A stretch of 14,805 nucleotides of DNA from Thauera sp. Its GTDB lineage: Bacteria; Pseudomonadota; Gammaproteobacteria; Burkholderiales; Rhodocyclaceae. The stretch covers positions 1 to 14,805 of the forward strand of contig JAKLLJ010000047.1 in NCBI GenBank assembly GCA_023150215.1. The letters are read 5' to 3'. Below the pieces are notes generated by a model. The model was not told the DNA's origin and did not search any database. It saw nothing but the letters and a program-made list of their open reading frames with translations. A program made the translations under genes and the position numbers. This document shows positions 9,105-14,805 of this stretch, in pieces. Position 1 is the stretch's first letter. The number at the start of each line of letters is the position of its first letter.

Positions 9105-10574
9105 TCAGACTCCTTTGAGTGAAGAGGCGGTCGCGCGCCGGCTGGCGATCGACAGCAGCAGCGCGAGCGCGGCGATGAAACCCGCGAGGTAGAGCGCGAG
9201 CGAGAACAGGGAGGTGCCGTCGATCCAGGCGCCGTAGATGAGCCCGGCGACCGCGCTGAACAGCGCCACCAGGCCGACGTAGGTGAAGGTCTTCTTGCGG
9301 CCGATGATCGCCGAGATGATCAGGATGCTCTGCAGCGACAGCTCGGGGTCGGACATCAGGTAGGCGAGCAACGGGCCGCGGTGCATGCCGAGGTCGAGGA
9401 ACATCTTGGCGATCGGCACCTCGACCAGGGTCGGGAAGTACATGAACACGCCGAACACCACGCCCGCCAGGTTGCCGGTGAGCGAATTGGTGCCGGCCAG
9501 CATCTCGATCCATTCCGGGGGGATCAGCACGCGGATCATGCCGACGACGAACACGCCCGCCACCAGTAACGGGAATATCTGCTTCACGAAACGCCACGAC
9601 TCCCACAGCCAGTCGCGCAGCTCGTCCTCGCTCAGGCGGTGGCGCACGATCGTGTGCAGCGCCGCGAGCGCGGCGGCGACTGCGAAGAACTTGCCGGTAA
9701 GGCCGATGCGCAACCCGCCGTCCACCGGCTGCACCGCGAGCGCCGCCACCAGCAGGGTCGCCGCGATCAGGCCCAGGCTGATCCAGGTCCACGCGTTGGC
9801 GCCGTCGACGATGTTCTCGAAGCCGCGCCAGGCGGCGTAGCCGATCGAGGCCAGCAGCGCGATCAGCACCACGCCCTGCACCGACACGCCCTCCTCGCCC
9901 TTGGCGGCGTCGTAGGGCACCAGGCGGTCGAGCGCGGCCTGCCAGGCTTGCGCGTCACCAACGGCCAGCTCGAAGTTGAGGTAAGTGCCGGTGAGCACGT
10001 CCAGCTTCAGCGTGCCGGCGAGCAGCAGCGCCACCCACACGAACAGGAACACCAGCGCCATCCGCCCCATCCCCGCGCCCTGCGCGCCAAAGGCGCTGTC
10101 GGTGGCGAAGTCGTGCGCGGCGTCGTCGGCGCGGAAGAGCAGCGCCATGATGAGGCCGATGCCGATGCCGAAGGTGAGCGACAGCACGAAGCGCGCGATC
10201 GCCAGATCGGGCCCGATGATGCCGCCGGTGTAGACCAGCGCCAGGATGTTGGCCGCCGGCGCGAAGAACAGGAAGGTGATCGCCGGGCCGAGGCCCGCGC
10301 CCTTCTTGTAGATGCCGGCGAAGAGCGGAACGATGGTGCAGGAGCACACCGCCAGCAGCGAGCCCGCGGCGGCGGCGGCCGGGTAGGAGACGGTCTTGCT
10401 GGAATTGCGGCCGAGGAAGCGGGTGATGGTCTCCTTGGGAATCAGCGCCGACATGGCGCCGGCGATGAAGAAGGCCGGCAGCAGGCACAGCAGCACGTGG
10501 GCCGCGAGATAAGCCGCCAGATTGCCCAGCCCGCCGTAGAAGACGGGGAGAACCGCAGAAAACAGGGTGTCCAT
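9105..10574 (-). CDS. arsP: ArsP-type permease (COG0701, DUF318), organoarsenical efflux
   Basis: A 489-residue inner-membrane permease. Family hallmarks are SYPAAAAAGSLLAVCSCTIVPLFAGIYKKGAGLGPAITFLFFAPAANILAL (about residues 63-113) with C77 and C79 in a CSC motif, and the related second half with YFPTLVEVPIAKMFLDLGMHRGPLLAYLMSDPELSLQSILII. ArsP proteins export trivalent organoarsenicals such as methylarsenite. This one is longer than the roughly 300-350 residues usual for characterised ArsP: the two halves are separated by an extended middle with extra membrane segments and a soluble stretch (LNFELAVGDAQAWQAALDRLVPYDAAKGEEG). The ATG at 10574 has GGAG seven bases upstream; the GTG at 10577 is less likely. 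A related COG0701 permease for another substrate is possible, but the arsenic neighbourhood supports ArsP. Confidence 0.86.
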   Translation of the reverse strand: MDTLFSAVLPVFYGGLGNLAAYLAAHVLLCLLPAFFIAGAMSALIPKETITRFLGRNSSKTVSYPAAAAAGSLLAVCSCTIVPLFAGIYKKGAGLGPAITFLFFAPAANILALVYTGGIIGPDLAIARFVLSLTFGIGIGLIMALLFRADDAAHDFATDSAFGAQGAGMGRMALVFLFVWVALLLAGTLKLDVLTGTYLNFELAVGDAQAWQAALDRLVPYDAAKGEEGVSVQGVVLIALLASIGYAAWRGFENIVDGANAWTWISLGLIAATLLVAALAVQPVDGGLRIGLTGKFFAVAAALAALHTIVRHRLSEDELRDWLWESWRFVKQIFPLLVAGVFVVGMIRVLIPPEWIEMLAGTNSLTGNLAGVVFGVFMYFPTLVEVPIAKMFLDLGMHRGPLLAYLMSDPELSLQSILIISAIIGRKKTFTYVGLVALFSAVAGLIYGAWIDGTSLFSLALYLAGFIAALALLLSIASRRATASSLKGV

Positions 10575-10640
10575 CACACGACTCCAGCAAATTCATCGAG
10601 CACCGGGTGTCGATGGGGGATGCTACAACGACCGCCAGGC

Positions 10641-10658
10641 CAGGCATCGCAATGCCTG
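10641..10658. promoter_or_regulatory. Palindrome upstream of the ArsP-type permease
   Basis: CAGGCAT and ATGCCTG flank a CGCA loop (7-bp arms), 67 bases upstream of the permease start. It could be an operator or a transcript hairpin. No convincing promoter hexamers are seen around it. Confidence 0.3.
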
Positions 10659-10697
10659 CGCGCGTTTTCTACATGCGAGCGTGCCGCCTGGCGCGAA

Positions 10698-10844
10698 GGT
10701 TAGCGGCTGCCGCCGCTCCTACACCCCCCGAACCGCAGCCCCCTGTAGGAGCGGCGGAAGCCGCGAACCACCCCCAACCGCAGCGCCCCGTAGCAGCGGC
10801 GGAAGCCGCGAACCACCCCCAACGCCCCGGTGTAGCCGCGAACC
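10698..10844. repeat. REP-element cluster (GTAG type) between sigZ and arsP
   Basis: Copies of a short palindromic repeat with core GTAGGAGCGGCGGAAGCCGC followed by GAACC. One inverted copy at 10698-10723 faces a direct copy at 10744-10769, a REPIN-like pair. A second direct copy is at 10790-10814 (one change, GTAGCAGC) and a remnant TGTAGCCGCGAACC at 10831-10844 lacks 12 bases of the hairpin. The GTAG tetranucleotide next to an imperfect hairpin is the hallmark of REPs mobilised by RAYT (TnpA-REP) transposases; no RAYT gene is in the window. The 386-base gap 10575-10960 otherwise holds only the palindrome at 10641. Confidence 0.85.
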
Positions 10845-10960
10845 GTCGCCCACCCCCCGACGCCCCTCATCAATGAAGACGTCCGAGATGGAAAAAGGAT
10901 GCAGCACAACGACAAGGGAACGCGCACCGGCGAGGACGAAACACGTGCGCGCGGCGCACC

Positions 10961-11542
10961 TTACCCAAGCGGCGGCCTTGGCACGAAGCAGCACACCCTG
11001 CCGCGCGCGTCGAGCTGGACTTGGCAGGCGCACAGCAGCTGCGCCCGCAGGCGCTGGCGCGCGCGTTGCACGCGTGACTTGGCGCCCGGCAGCGACAAGC
11101 CCTTGAGTTCGGCAAAAGCCTTCTGGCTCATGCCGCCGATGTCGCACAGCTCGAGCGCCTCACGATCCTCGGCGGCGAGCTCGGTCAGCACCCGCGGCAG
11201 GCAGGCCGACAGCAGATCCACCGGCTCAAGCCCGGACTCGCCAGCCTCTTGCGTGAGCACCGCGAACGCCTCCTCGATCGCGTTCGCTGCCAGATCCTCC
11301 GCCAGCGGCGTGCTGCTGCGCGTGCGCCGCGCATGATCGACCGCCGCGTTGCGCGCCACCTCGAACAGCCACGCACGCGGGTTGCTCACCGCGCAGAAGC
11401 GCTCGCCCTGACGCAAGGCCTTGAGGAACAGGTCGTGCAGCACATCCTCGGCCTCCGACACCGGGCGGACATGGTGACGCAGATAGCGCAGCAGTTCGGC
11501 TTCATGCGCCGACCAGGCAGCGAGCAGGCAGGGGACGGTCAC
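10961..11542 (-). CDS. sigZ: ECF sigma factor, SigZ type, with cysteine-rich tail
   Basis: A 193-residue extracytoplasmic-function sigma factor. Region 2 spans about residues 10-75 (LRHHVRPVSEAEDVLHDLFLKAL, then NPRAWLFEVARNAAVDHARR) and region 4 about 110-170 (LTELAAEDREALELCDIGGMSQKAFAELKGLSLPGAKSRVQRARQRLR). The C-terminal tail continues as LLCACQVQLDARGRVCCFVPRP with C171, C173, C184 and C185, a pattern I associate with SigZ-like factors. No anti-sigma gene is adjacent. The start is the GTG at 11542; the frame is open upstream but contains no ATG in a sensible place, and there is no good Shine-Dalgarno. It lies 62 bases after arsH in the same direction, so it is probably part of the acr3-arsH transcript. 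It likely directs RNA polymerase to promoters of metalloid-stress genes; the signal is unknown. Confidence 0.83.
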   Translation of the reverse strand: MTVPCLLAAWSAHEAELLRYLRHHVRPVSEAEDVLHDLFLKALRQGERFCAVSNPRAWLFEVARNAAVDHARRTRSSTPLAEDLAANAIEEAFAVLTQEAGESGLEPVDLLSACLPRVLTELAAEDREALELCDIGGMSQKAFAELKGLSLPGAKSRVQRARQRLRAQLLCACQVQLDARGRVCCFVPRPPLG

Positions 11543-11604
11543 GTCGGGGCACTCATTCGGGAGCCTTGGCCGATCGATCGGGTGCGAGCGTCGGGCCCTT
11601 GGCG

Positions 11605-12342
11605 TCAGACCGACGCCTGGTTCACCCGTGCCGACAGCTCGGCCGCGCTCTCCTTGCGCTCGCTGTAGCGATCGACGAGATAGGGCGTGATATCGCGGGT
11701 GAGCAGCGTGAACTTCACCAGTTCCTCGACCACATCGACGACACGGTCGTAATAGGCCGAGGGCTTCATGCGGTCGCCTTCGTCGAACTCGAGGAAAGCC
11801 TTCGCCACCGAGGACTGGTTGGGGATGGTCAGCATGCGCATCCAGCGCCCGAGCACGCGCATCTGGTTGACCGCGTTGAAGGACTGCGAGCCGCCACACA
11901 CCTGCATCAGCGCGAGGGTCTTGCCCTGGGTGGGGCGCACGGCGCCGACCGAGAGCGGAATCCAGTCGATCTGCGTCTTCATGATGCCGGTCATCGCGCC
12001 GTGGCGCTCAGGCGAGCACCACACCATGCCCTCGGCCCACTGCGCGAGCTCGCGCAACTCGACCACCTTGGGGTGGGTGTCGGGTGCATCGTCGGGCAGT
12101 GGCAGGCCGCTCGGGTTGAAGATGCGCGTCTCGGCGCCCATGGTGCGCAACAGGCGTGCGGCCTCCTCGGCCAGCAGGCGGCTGAACGAGCGCGCGCGCA
12201 GCGAGCCGTAGAGCAGCAGGATGCGCGGCGGGTGGACCGACGCTTGCGCGGCATGCAACTGCGCCGCTGCGGGCACGCGAAACAGCGCCGGATCGACGTT
12301 GGGCAGCTCGGCCTTGAAACGATCGGACATCTGCTCAGCCAC
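11605..12342 (-). CDS. arsH: ArsH, NADPH-dependent FMN reductase/organoarsenical oxidase
   Basis: A 245-residue flavoprotein of the ArsH family, within normal length. ArsH oxidises toxic trivalent organoarsenicals such as methylarsenite to pentavalent forms using FMN and NADPH. The phosphate-binding loop for FMN is GSLRARSFSRLLAEEAARLL (G46-S47, R49, S52, S54). Further landmarks are WCSPERHGAMTGIMKTQIDWIPLS and the GKTLALMQVCGGSQSFNAVNQMRVLGRWMRML stretch, typical of ArsH. The GTG at 12342 is preferred as start because GGAGGGG lies at the right distance; ATG 12330 is the alternative and would remove four residues. With GTG it overlaps the acr3 stop by eight bases, indicating translational coupling with the arsenite exporter. 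Confidence 0.94.
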   Translation of the reverse strand: MAEQMSDRFKAELPNVDPALFRVPAAAQLHAAQASVHPPRILLLYGSLRARSFSRLLAEEAARLLRTMGAETRIFNPSGLPLPDDAPDTHPKVVELRELAQWAEGMVWCSPERHGAMTGIMKTQIDWIPLSVGAVRPTQGKTLALMQVCGGSQSFNAVNQMRVLGRWMRMLTIPNQSSVAKAFLEFDEGDRMKPSAYYDRVVDVVEELVKFTLLTRDITPYLVDRYSERKESAAELSARVNQASV

Positions 12343-13375
12343 GTCGCCCCTCCATATCGGCAGGCATGAACCAGTGCTGCGTGCGGTTGACGATCGCCAC
12401 CAGCGACAGCATCACCGGCACCTCGACCAGCACGCCGACCACGGTCGCCAGCGCCGCGCCCGAGTTGAGCCCGAACAGTGAGATCGCCACCGCCACCGCC
12501 AGTTCGAAGAAGTTCGAGGTGCCGATCAGGCAGGCCGGTCCGGCGACGTTGTGCGGCAGCTTCAGCGCCTTGGCCGCGACGTAGGCGATCACGAAGATGC
12601 CGTAGCTCTGCACGATCAGCGGCACCGCAATCATCGCGATCACCAGCGGCTTGTCGACGATGGTGTTGGCCTGAAAGCCGAACAGCAGCACCACGGTGGC
12701 GATCAGGCCGATGATGGACCAAGGCTTGAGCCGGCCGACCAGGTCGGCGACCGCCGTCGGGGAACGGCGCTCGAGCGCATGCCGGGTCGCCATGCCGGCC
12801 AGGAGCGGCAGCACCACGTAGAGCACGGTGGACAGCACCAGCGTCTCCCACGGCACGGTGATGTCGGTGACGCCAAGCAGAAAGGCGGCGATCGGCGCGA
12901 AGGCGAAGACCATGATGAGGTCGTTCACCGACACCTGCACCAGGGTGTAGTTGGCGTCGCCCTCCACGAGCTGGCTCCACACGAACACCATCGCGGTGCA
13001 CGGCGCCACGCCGAGCAGGATCATGCCGGCGATGTATTCGCTGGCCGACTGCGGATCGACCCAGGGTGCAAAGAGGTAGTGGAAGAACAGCACGCCCAGC
13101 GCAGCCATCGTGAATGGCTTGATCAGCCAGTTGACCACCAGCGTGAGGATCAGCCCGCGCGGCTTGCGGCCGACGTCCTTCACCGCGTGCCAGTCGATCT
13201 GGATCATCATCGGATAGATCATCACCCAGATGAACACCGCGACCACCAGGTTGACATGTGCGACCTCGATCGCGGCGATCCCCTGGAAGACGCCGGGCAT
13301 CACGAGCCCGAGGCCCACCCCGGCGAGGATGCCCAGGCCGACCCAGACGGTCAGGAAGCGTTCGAACAAACCCAT
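12335..13375 (-). CDS. acr3: Acr3 arsenite efflux permease
   Basis: A 346-residue integral membrane protein with about ten membrane segments and no ATPase partner needed. Acr3 is an arsenite/proton antiporter of the BART superfamily in the inner membrane. The essential cysteine is C126 in LLGVAPCTAMVFVWSQL, and the conserved glutamate is E318 in GVLVEVPVMLSLV, matching the Cys and Glu shown to be required in characterised Acr3. The N-terminal IYPMMIQIDW and the GTSNFFELAVAVAISLFG segments are also typical. The ATG at 13375 has a weak AGAGAA ribosome-binding site. It leads the acr3-arsH-sigZ block, downstream of a 402-base gap full of REP elements, so it may have its own promoter, although none is clear. 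Confidence 0.96.
   Translation of the reverse strand: MGLFERFLTVWVGLGILAGVGLGLVMPGVFQGIAAIEVAHVNLVVAVFIWVMIYPMMIQIDWHAVKDVGRKPRGLILTLVVNWLIKPFTMAALGVLFFHYLFAPWVDPQSASEYIAGMILLGVAPCTAMVFVWSQLVEGDANYTLVQVSVNDLIMVFAFAPIAAFLLGVTDITVPWETLVLSTVLYVVLPLLAGMATRHALERRSPTAVADLVGRLKPWSIIGLIATVVLLFGFQANTIVDKPLVIAMIAVPLIVQSYGIFVIAYVAAKALKLPHNVAGPACLIGTSNFFELAVAVAISLFGLNSGAALATVVGVLVEVPVMLSLVAIVNRTQHWFMPADMEGRRG
12347..12353 (-). promoter_or_regulatory. Shine-Dalgarno deciding the arsH start
   Basis: GGAGGGG on the minus strand, inside the last codons of acr3. GGAGG is six bases from GTG 12342 but 18 bases from ATG 12330, so it favours the GTG start. Confidence 0.6.
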
Positions 13376-13461
13376 ATCAGTTCTCTATTCGCCCTCGGGC
13401 GCAGTGGTCAGATCGATCATCCATCGCTCTCGCGGCAGAAAGCGCGCCCCGGGAAGTCTCC

Positions 13462-13780
13462 CGCAGGAGCGGCGCAAGCCGCGAGCCTTGCCTTCCCCCC
13501 GGCAGGCGCCCCCGGCCGTAAAATCTCGCGGCTTCCGCCGCTACAGGGGGCCAGAATGCGGGCGGGTTTCTGTAGGAGCGCCGGCAGGCGCGAACGCGGC
13601 GGGGGACATGGCCACGCGCGTCGATTGTCCGATCGCCCGGGTTCGCGGCTACCGCCGCTCCTACATAAACCACCACCGCTCCCCGCCCAGCACCGCACCG
13701 CCCGCCCCCTGTAGGAGCGGCGGAAGCCGCGAACCGCCCCGCATTCAGCCACCCCACGCTCCGCGGCTGCCCTGCGGCTA
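13462..13780. repeat. REP-element cluster between arsR and acr3
   Basis: Six copies or fragments of the same GTAG-type REP as at 10698. Direct: 13462-13487 (divergent, GCAGGAGCGGCGCAAGCCGC), 13571-13595 (hairpin changed to GCGCCGGCAGGCGC with compensating changes), 13710-13735 (perfect). Inverted: 13525-13545 (3-base deletion beside GTAG), 13640-13665 (near perfect), and a partial palindrome 13761-13780 that overlaps the arsR stop codon. Copies 13640 and 13710 form an inverted REPIN-like pair. The whole gap 13376-13777 (402 bases) contains no gene I can support. Confidence 0.85.
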
Positions 13781-14119
13781 GCACTTCACCCCCTCGCCAC
13801 AGGCGCCGACCCGCGTCTCCTCGCAGCGCTCGGGCATGCCGTCGCAGCATTCCGCCGTCAGATAGCCGATCAGCTCGCGCATCAGCGGCAGGTTGGCGCG
13901 GTAGCGCTGGAAGCGCCCCTCCTGCTCCACCGAGACCAGCCCGGCGTGGGTGAGCGCCTTGAGGTGGAAGGAGGTGTTGGTCGGCGGCAGATCGAGTGCG
14001 GCGGAAATCTCCCCCGCCACCAGGCCTTCCGGCCCCTTGCGCACCAGCAGGCGGAACACATCGAGCCGGATGCCGGACGACAGCGATTCGAAGACGGCGA
14101 GTGCAGCGGGCTTTTCCAT
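13778..14119 (-). CDS. arsR: ArsR-family arsenic-responsive repressor
   Basis: A 113-residue winged-helix repressor. The HTH is GEISAALDLPPTNTSFHLKALTHAGLV (residues 36-62), followed by the wing VEQEGRFQRYRAN. There is no ELCVCDL metal site of the E. coli type in the recognition helix area. Instead cysteines are at the C-terminus: C91-C92, C99, C107 and C113. A C-terminal CC-x-C site is known for the Acidithiobacillus ferrooxidans type of ArsR, where it binds As(III) and releases DNA; the assignment to that type is by pattern only. Start ATG 14119 gives the normal length; longer in-frame starts add an atypical N-terminus. It is transcribed in the same direction as arsJ, 74 bases downstream of it, rather than heading the operon. 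No unambiguous operator was found. Confidence 0.92.
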   Translation of the reverse strand: MEKPAALAVFESLSSGIRLDVFRLLVRKGPEGLVAGEISAALDLPPTNTSFHLKALTHAGLVSVEQEGRFQRYRANLPLMRELIGYLTAECCDGMPERCEETRVGACGEGVKC

Positions 14120-14193
14120 GTCAGTTCTCGTGATCTCTCGGACGGGCGGTGAATACTCCGCGCCCCGGCCTGCGGACGCAATGATCGCCCGGT

Positions 14194-14805
14194 TCATGGA
14201 AGGGTGTCATGTTCCACTGCGTGCTGCATCGGCAGCGCGAGCGTGGCCGCCCAGCACAGCACCAGCATCAGCGCCGAGCCGATCAGCGCATACAGCAAGC
14301 CGCCCCATTGGTACAGCAGCCCGGACAGCAGCGTGCCGACGAAGCGCCCGAGCGCGTTGGCGGCGTAGTAGAAGCCGACGTCCTCGGCCGCCTTCTCCGA
14401 GCCGGCGTAGGCCAGCACCAGGTAGGAATGGACCGAGGAGTTGACCGCAAAGGCGAAGCCGAACACACCCAGGCCGGCGACCACCACCCACTCCAGCGCC
14501 GGCAACTCCAGCACCACCGCGACTGCAAGCAGCACCGGCACCAGGGCCAGCAAGGCCGACCACAGGCGCGCGGCCGGCACCTCACAGCTCAGCCCGTCGG
14601 TGCTGCGACGCACGATCTGCGGCGCCAGCGCCTGCACCAGCCCGTAGCCGATCGTCCACACGGCGAGGAAGGTGCCGACCATGGTGAAGGTCCACCCGGC
14701 GGAATACAGGAACACCGGCACGCCAACGACGAACCACACATCGCGCGCACCGAAGAGGACCACGCGCGCAGCGGCCAGCACGTTGACGCCCCGGTTCTTG
14801 GCGAA
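14194..14805 (-). CDS. arsJ: ArsJ organoarsenical efflux MFS transporter (C-terminal half)
   Basis: The C-terminal 203 residues of a major facilitator transporter; the frame is open to the right window edge, so the N-terminal half is outside. The stretch LAAARVVLFGARDVWFVVGVPVFLY followed by IGYGLVQALAPQIVRR matches my memory of ArsJ. ArsJ exports 1-arseno-3-phosphoglycerate, made from arsenate by a GAPDH-type enzyme usually encoded next to arsJ; here that gene would lie further right and cannot be seen. Five to six membrane segments are present in the visible part (residues counted from the edge, about 10-200). It appears to precede arsR in the transcription direction. A general MFS transporter is the alternative, but the ars context and the GARDVWFVVG motif favour ArsJ. 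Confidence 0.87.
   Translation of the reverse strand, partial: FAKNRGVNVLAAARVVLFGARDVWFVVGVPVFLYSAGWTFTMVGTFLAVWTIGYGLVQALAPQIVRRSTDGLSCEVPAARLWSALLALVPVLLAVAVVLELPALEWVVVAGLGVFGFAFAVNSSVHSYLVLAYAGSEKAAEDVGFYYAANALGRFVGTLLSGLLYQWGGLLYALIGSALMLVLCWAATLALPMQHAVEHDTLP

Noticed and set aside
9639..10703. A 354-codon plus-strand open frame opposite the ArsP-type permease
   Set aside because: Same kind of GC-driven mirror frame with charged, repetitive composition; the permease reading is well supported.
10744..10844. Possible small CRISPR array (repeats at about 45-base spacing)
   Set aside because: The repeats are palindromic GTAG-type REPs, occur in both orientations, recur at 13462-13780, and the spacers are short, similar to each other and C-rich. 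No cas genes are present.
12551..13714. A 387-codon plus-strand open frame opposite acr3 and the REP cluster
   Set aside because: It is His/Asp/Gln-rich nonsense that crosses the acr3 start and REP repeats. The minus-strand Acr3 assignment is certain.

Overview
The window is GC-rich and reads like a chromosomal segment of a betaproteobacterium. The closest feel is Rhodocyclaceae (Thauera/Azoarcus type), judged from codon style, a phenol-type meta-cleavage hydrolase, a DUF2789 protein and the gene set. The genus is inference; no taxonomic marker gene is present beyond one tRNA.

Layout. (1) 1-3835, plus strand: a compact phosphorelay made of a lone receiver protein, a large membrane histidine kinase with about 500 residues of periplasmic sensor, a second lone receiver (ATGA overlap with the kinase) and an HPt-like protein. 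No DNA-binding or enzymatic output domain is visible. (2) 3831-3991: a tRNA-Ser(GGA) gene whose promoter -10 box lies across the HPt stop codon, followed by a perfect intrinsic terminator. (3) 4100-6919: a 939-residue multi-pass membrane protein ending in a soluble alpha/beta domain that looks TIR-like; its function is unknown. (4) 6973-8170: an orphan DmpD/XylF-type 2-hydroxymuconate semialdehyde hydrolase and a small DUF2789 protein. (5) 8304-14805, all minus strand: an arsenic-resistance island. In transcription order it is arsJ (partial, runs off the right edge), arsR, [REP cluster], acr3, arsH, an ECF sigma factor of SigZ type, [REP cluster], an ArsP-type permease, a CxxC thioredoxin-like mini-protein, and an arsD-like gene. 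A strong inverted repeat separates the convergent DUF2789 and arsD-like genes.

How it works together. The arsenic island covers inorganic arsenite export (Acr3), oxidation of trivalent organoarsenicals (ArsH), export of trivalent organoarsenicals (ArsP-type permease), and export of 1-arseno-3-phosphoglycerate (ArsJ, whose GAPDH partner would lie beyond the right edge). ArsR is the likely arsenic-responsive repressor. No arsC, arsA or arsM is visible. Two clusters of GTAG-type REP palindromes split the island into three blocks: arsJ-arsR, acr3-arsH-sigZ and arsP-trx-arsD.

The most unusual items are an ArsD homologue that has lost all three N-terminal arsenite-binding cysteines and has no ArsA partner in view, an ECF sigma factor with a cysteine-rich tail embedded in an ars operon, and the large membrane protein with a TIR-like C-terminus.
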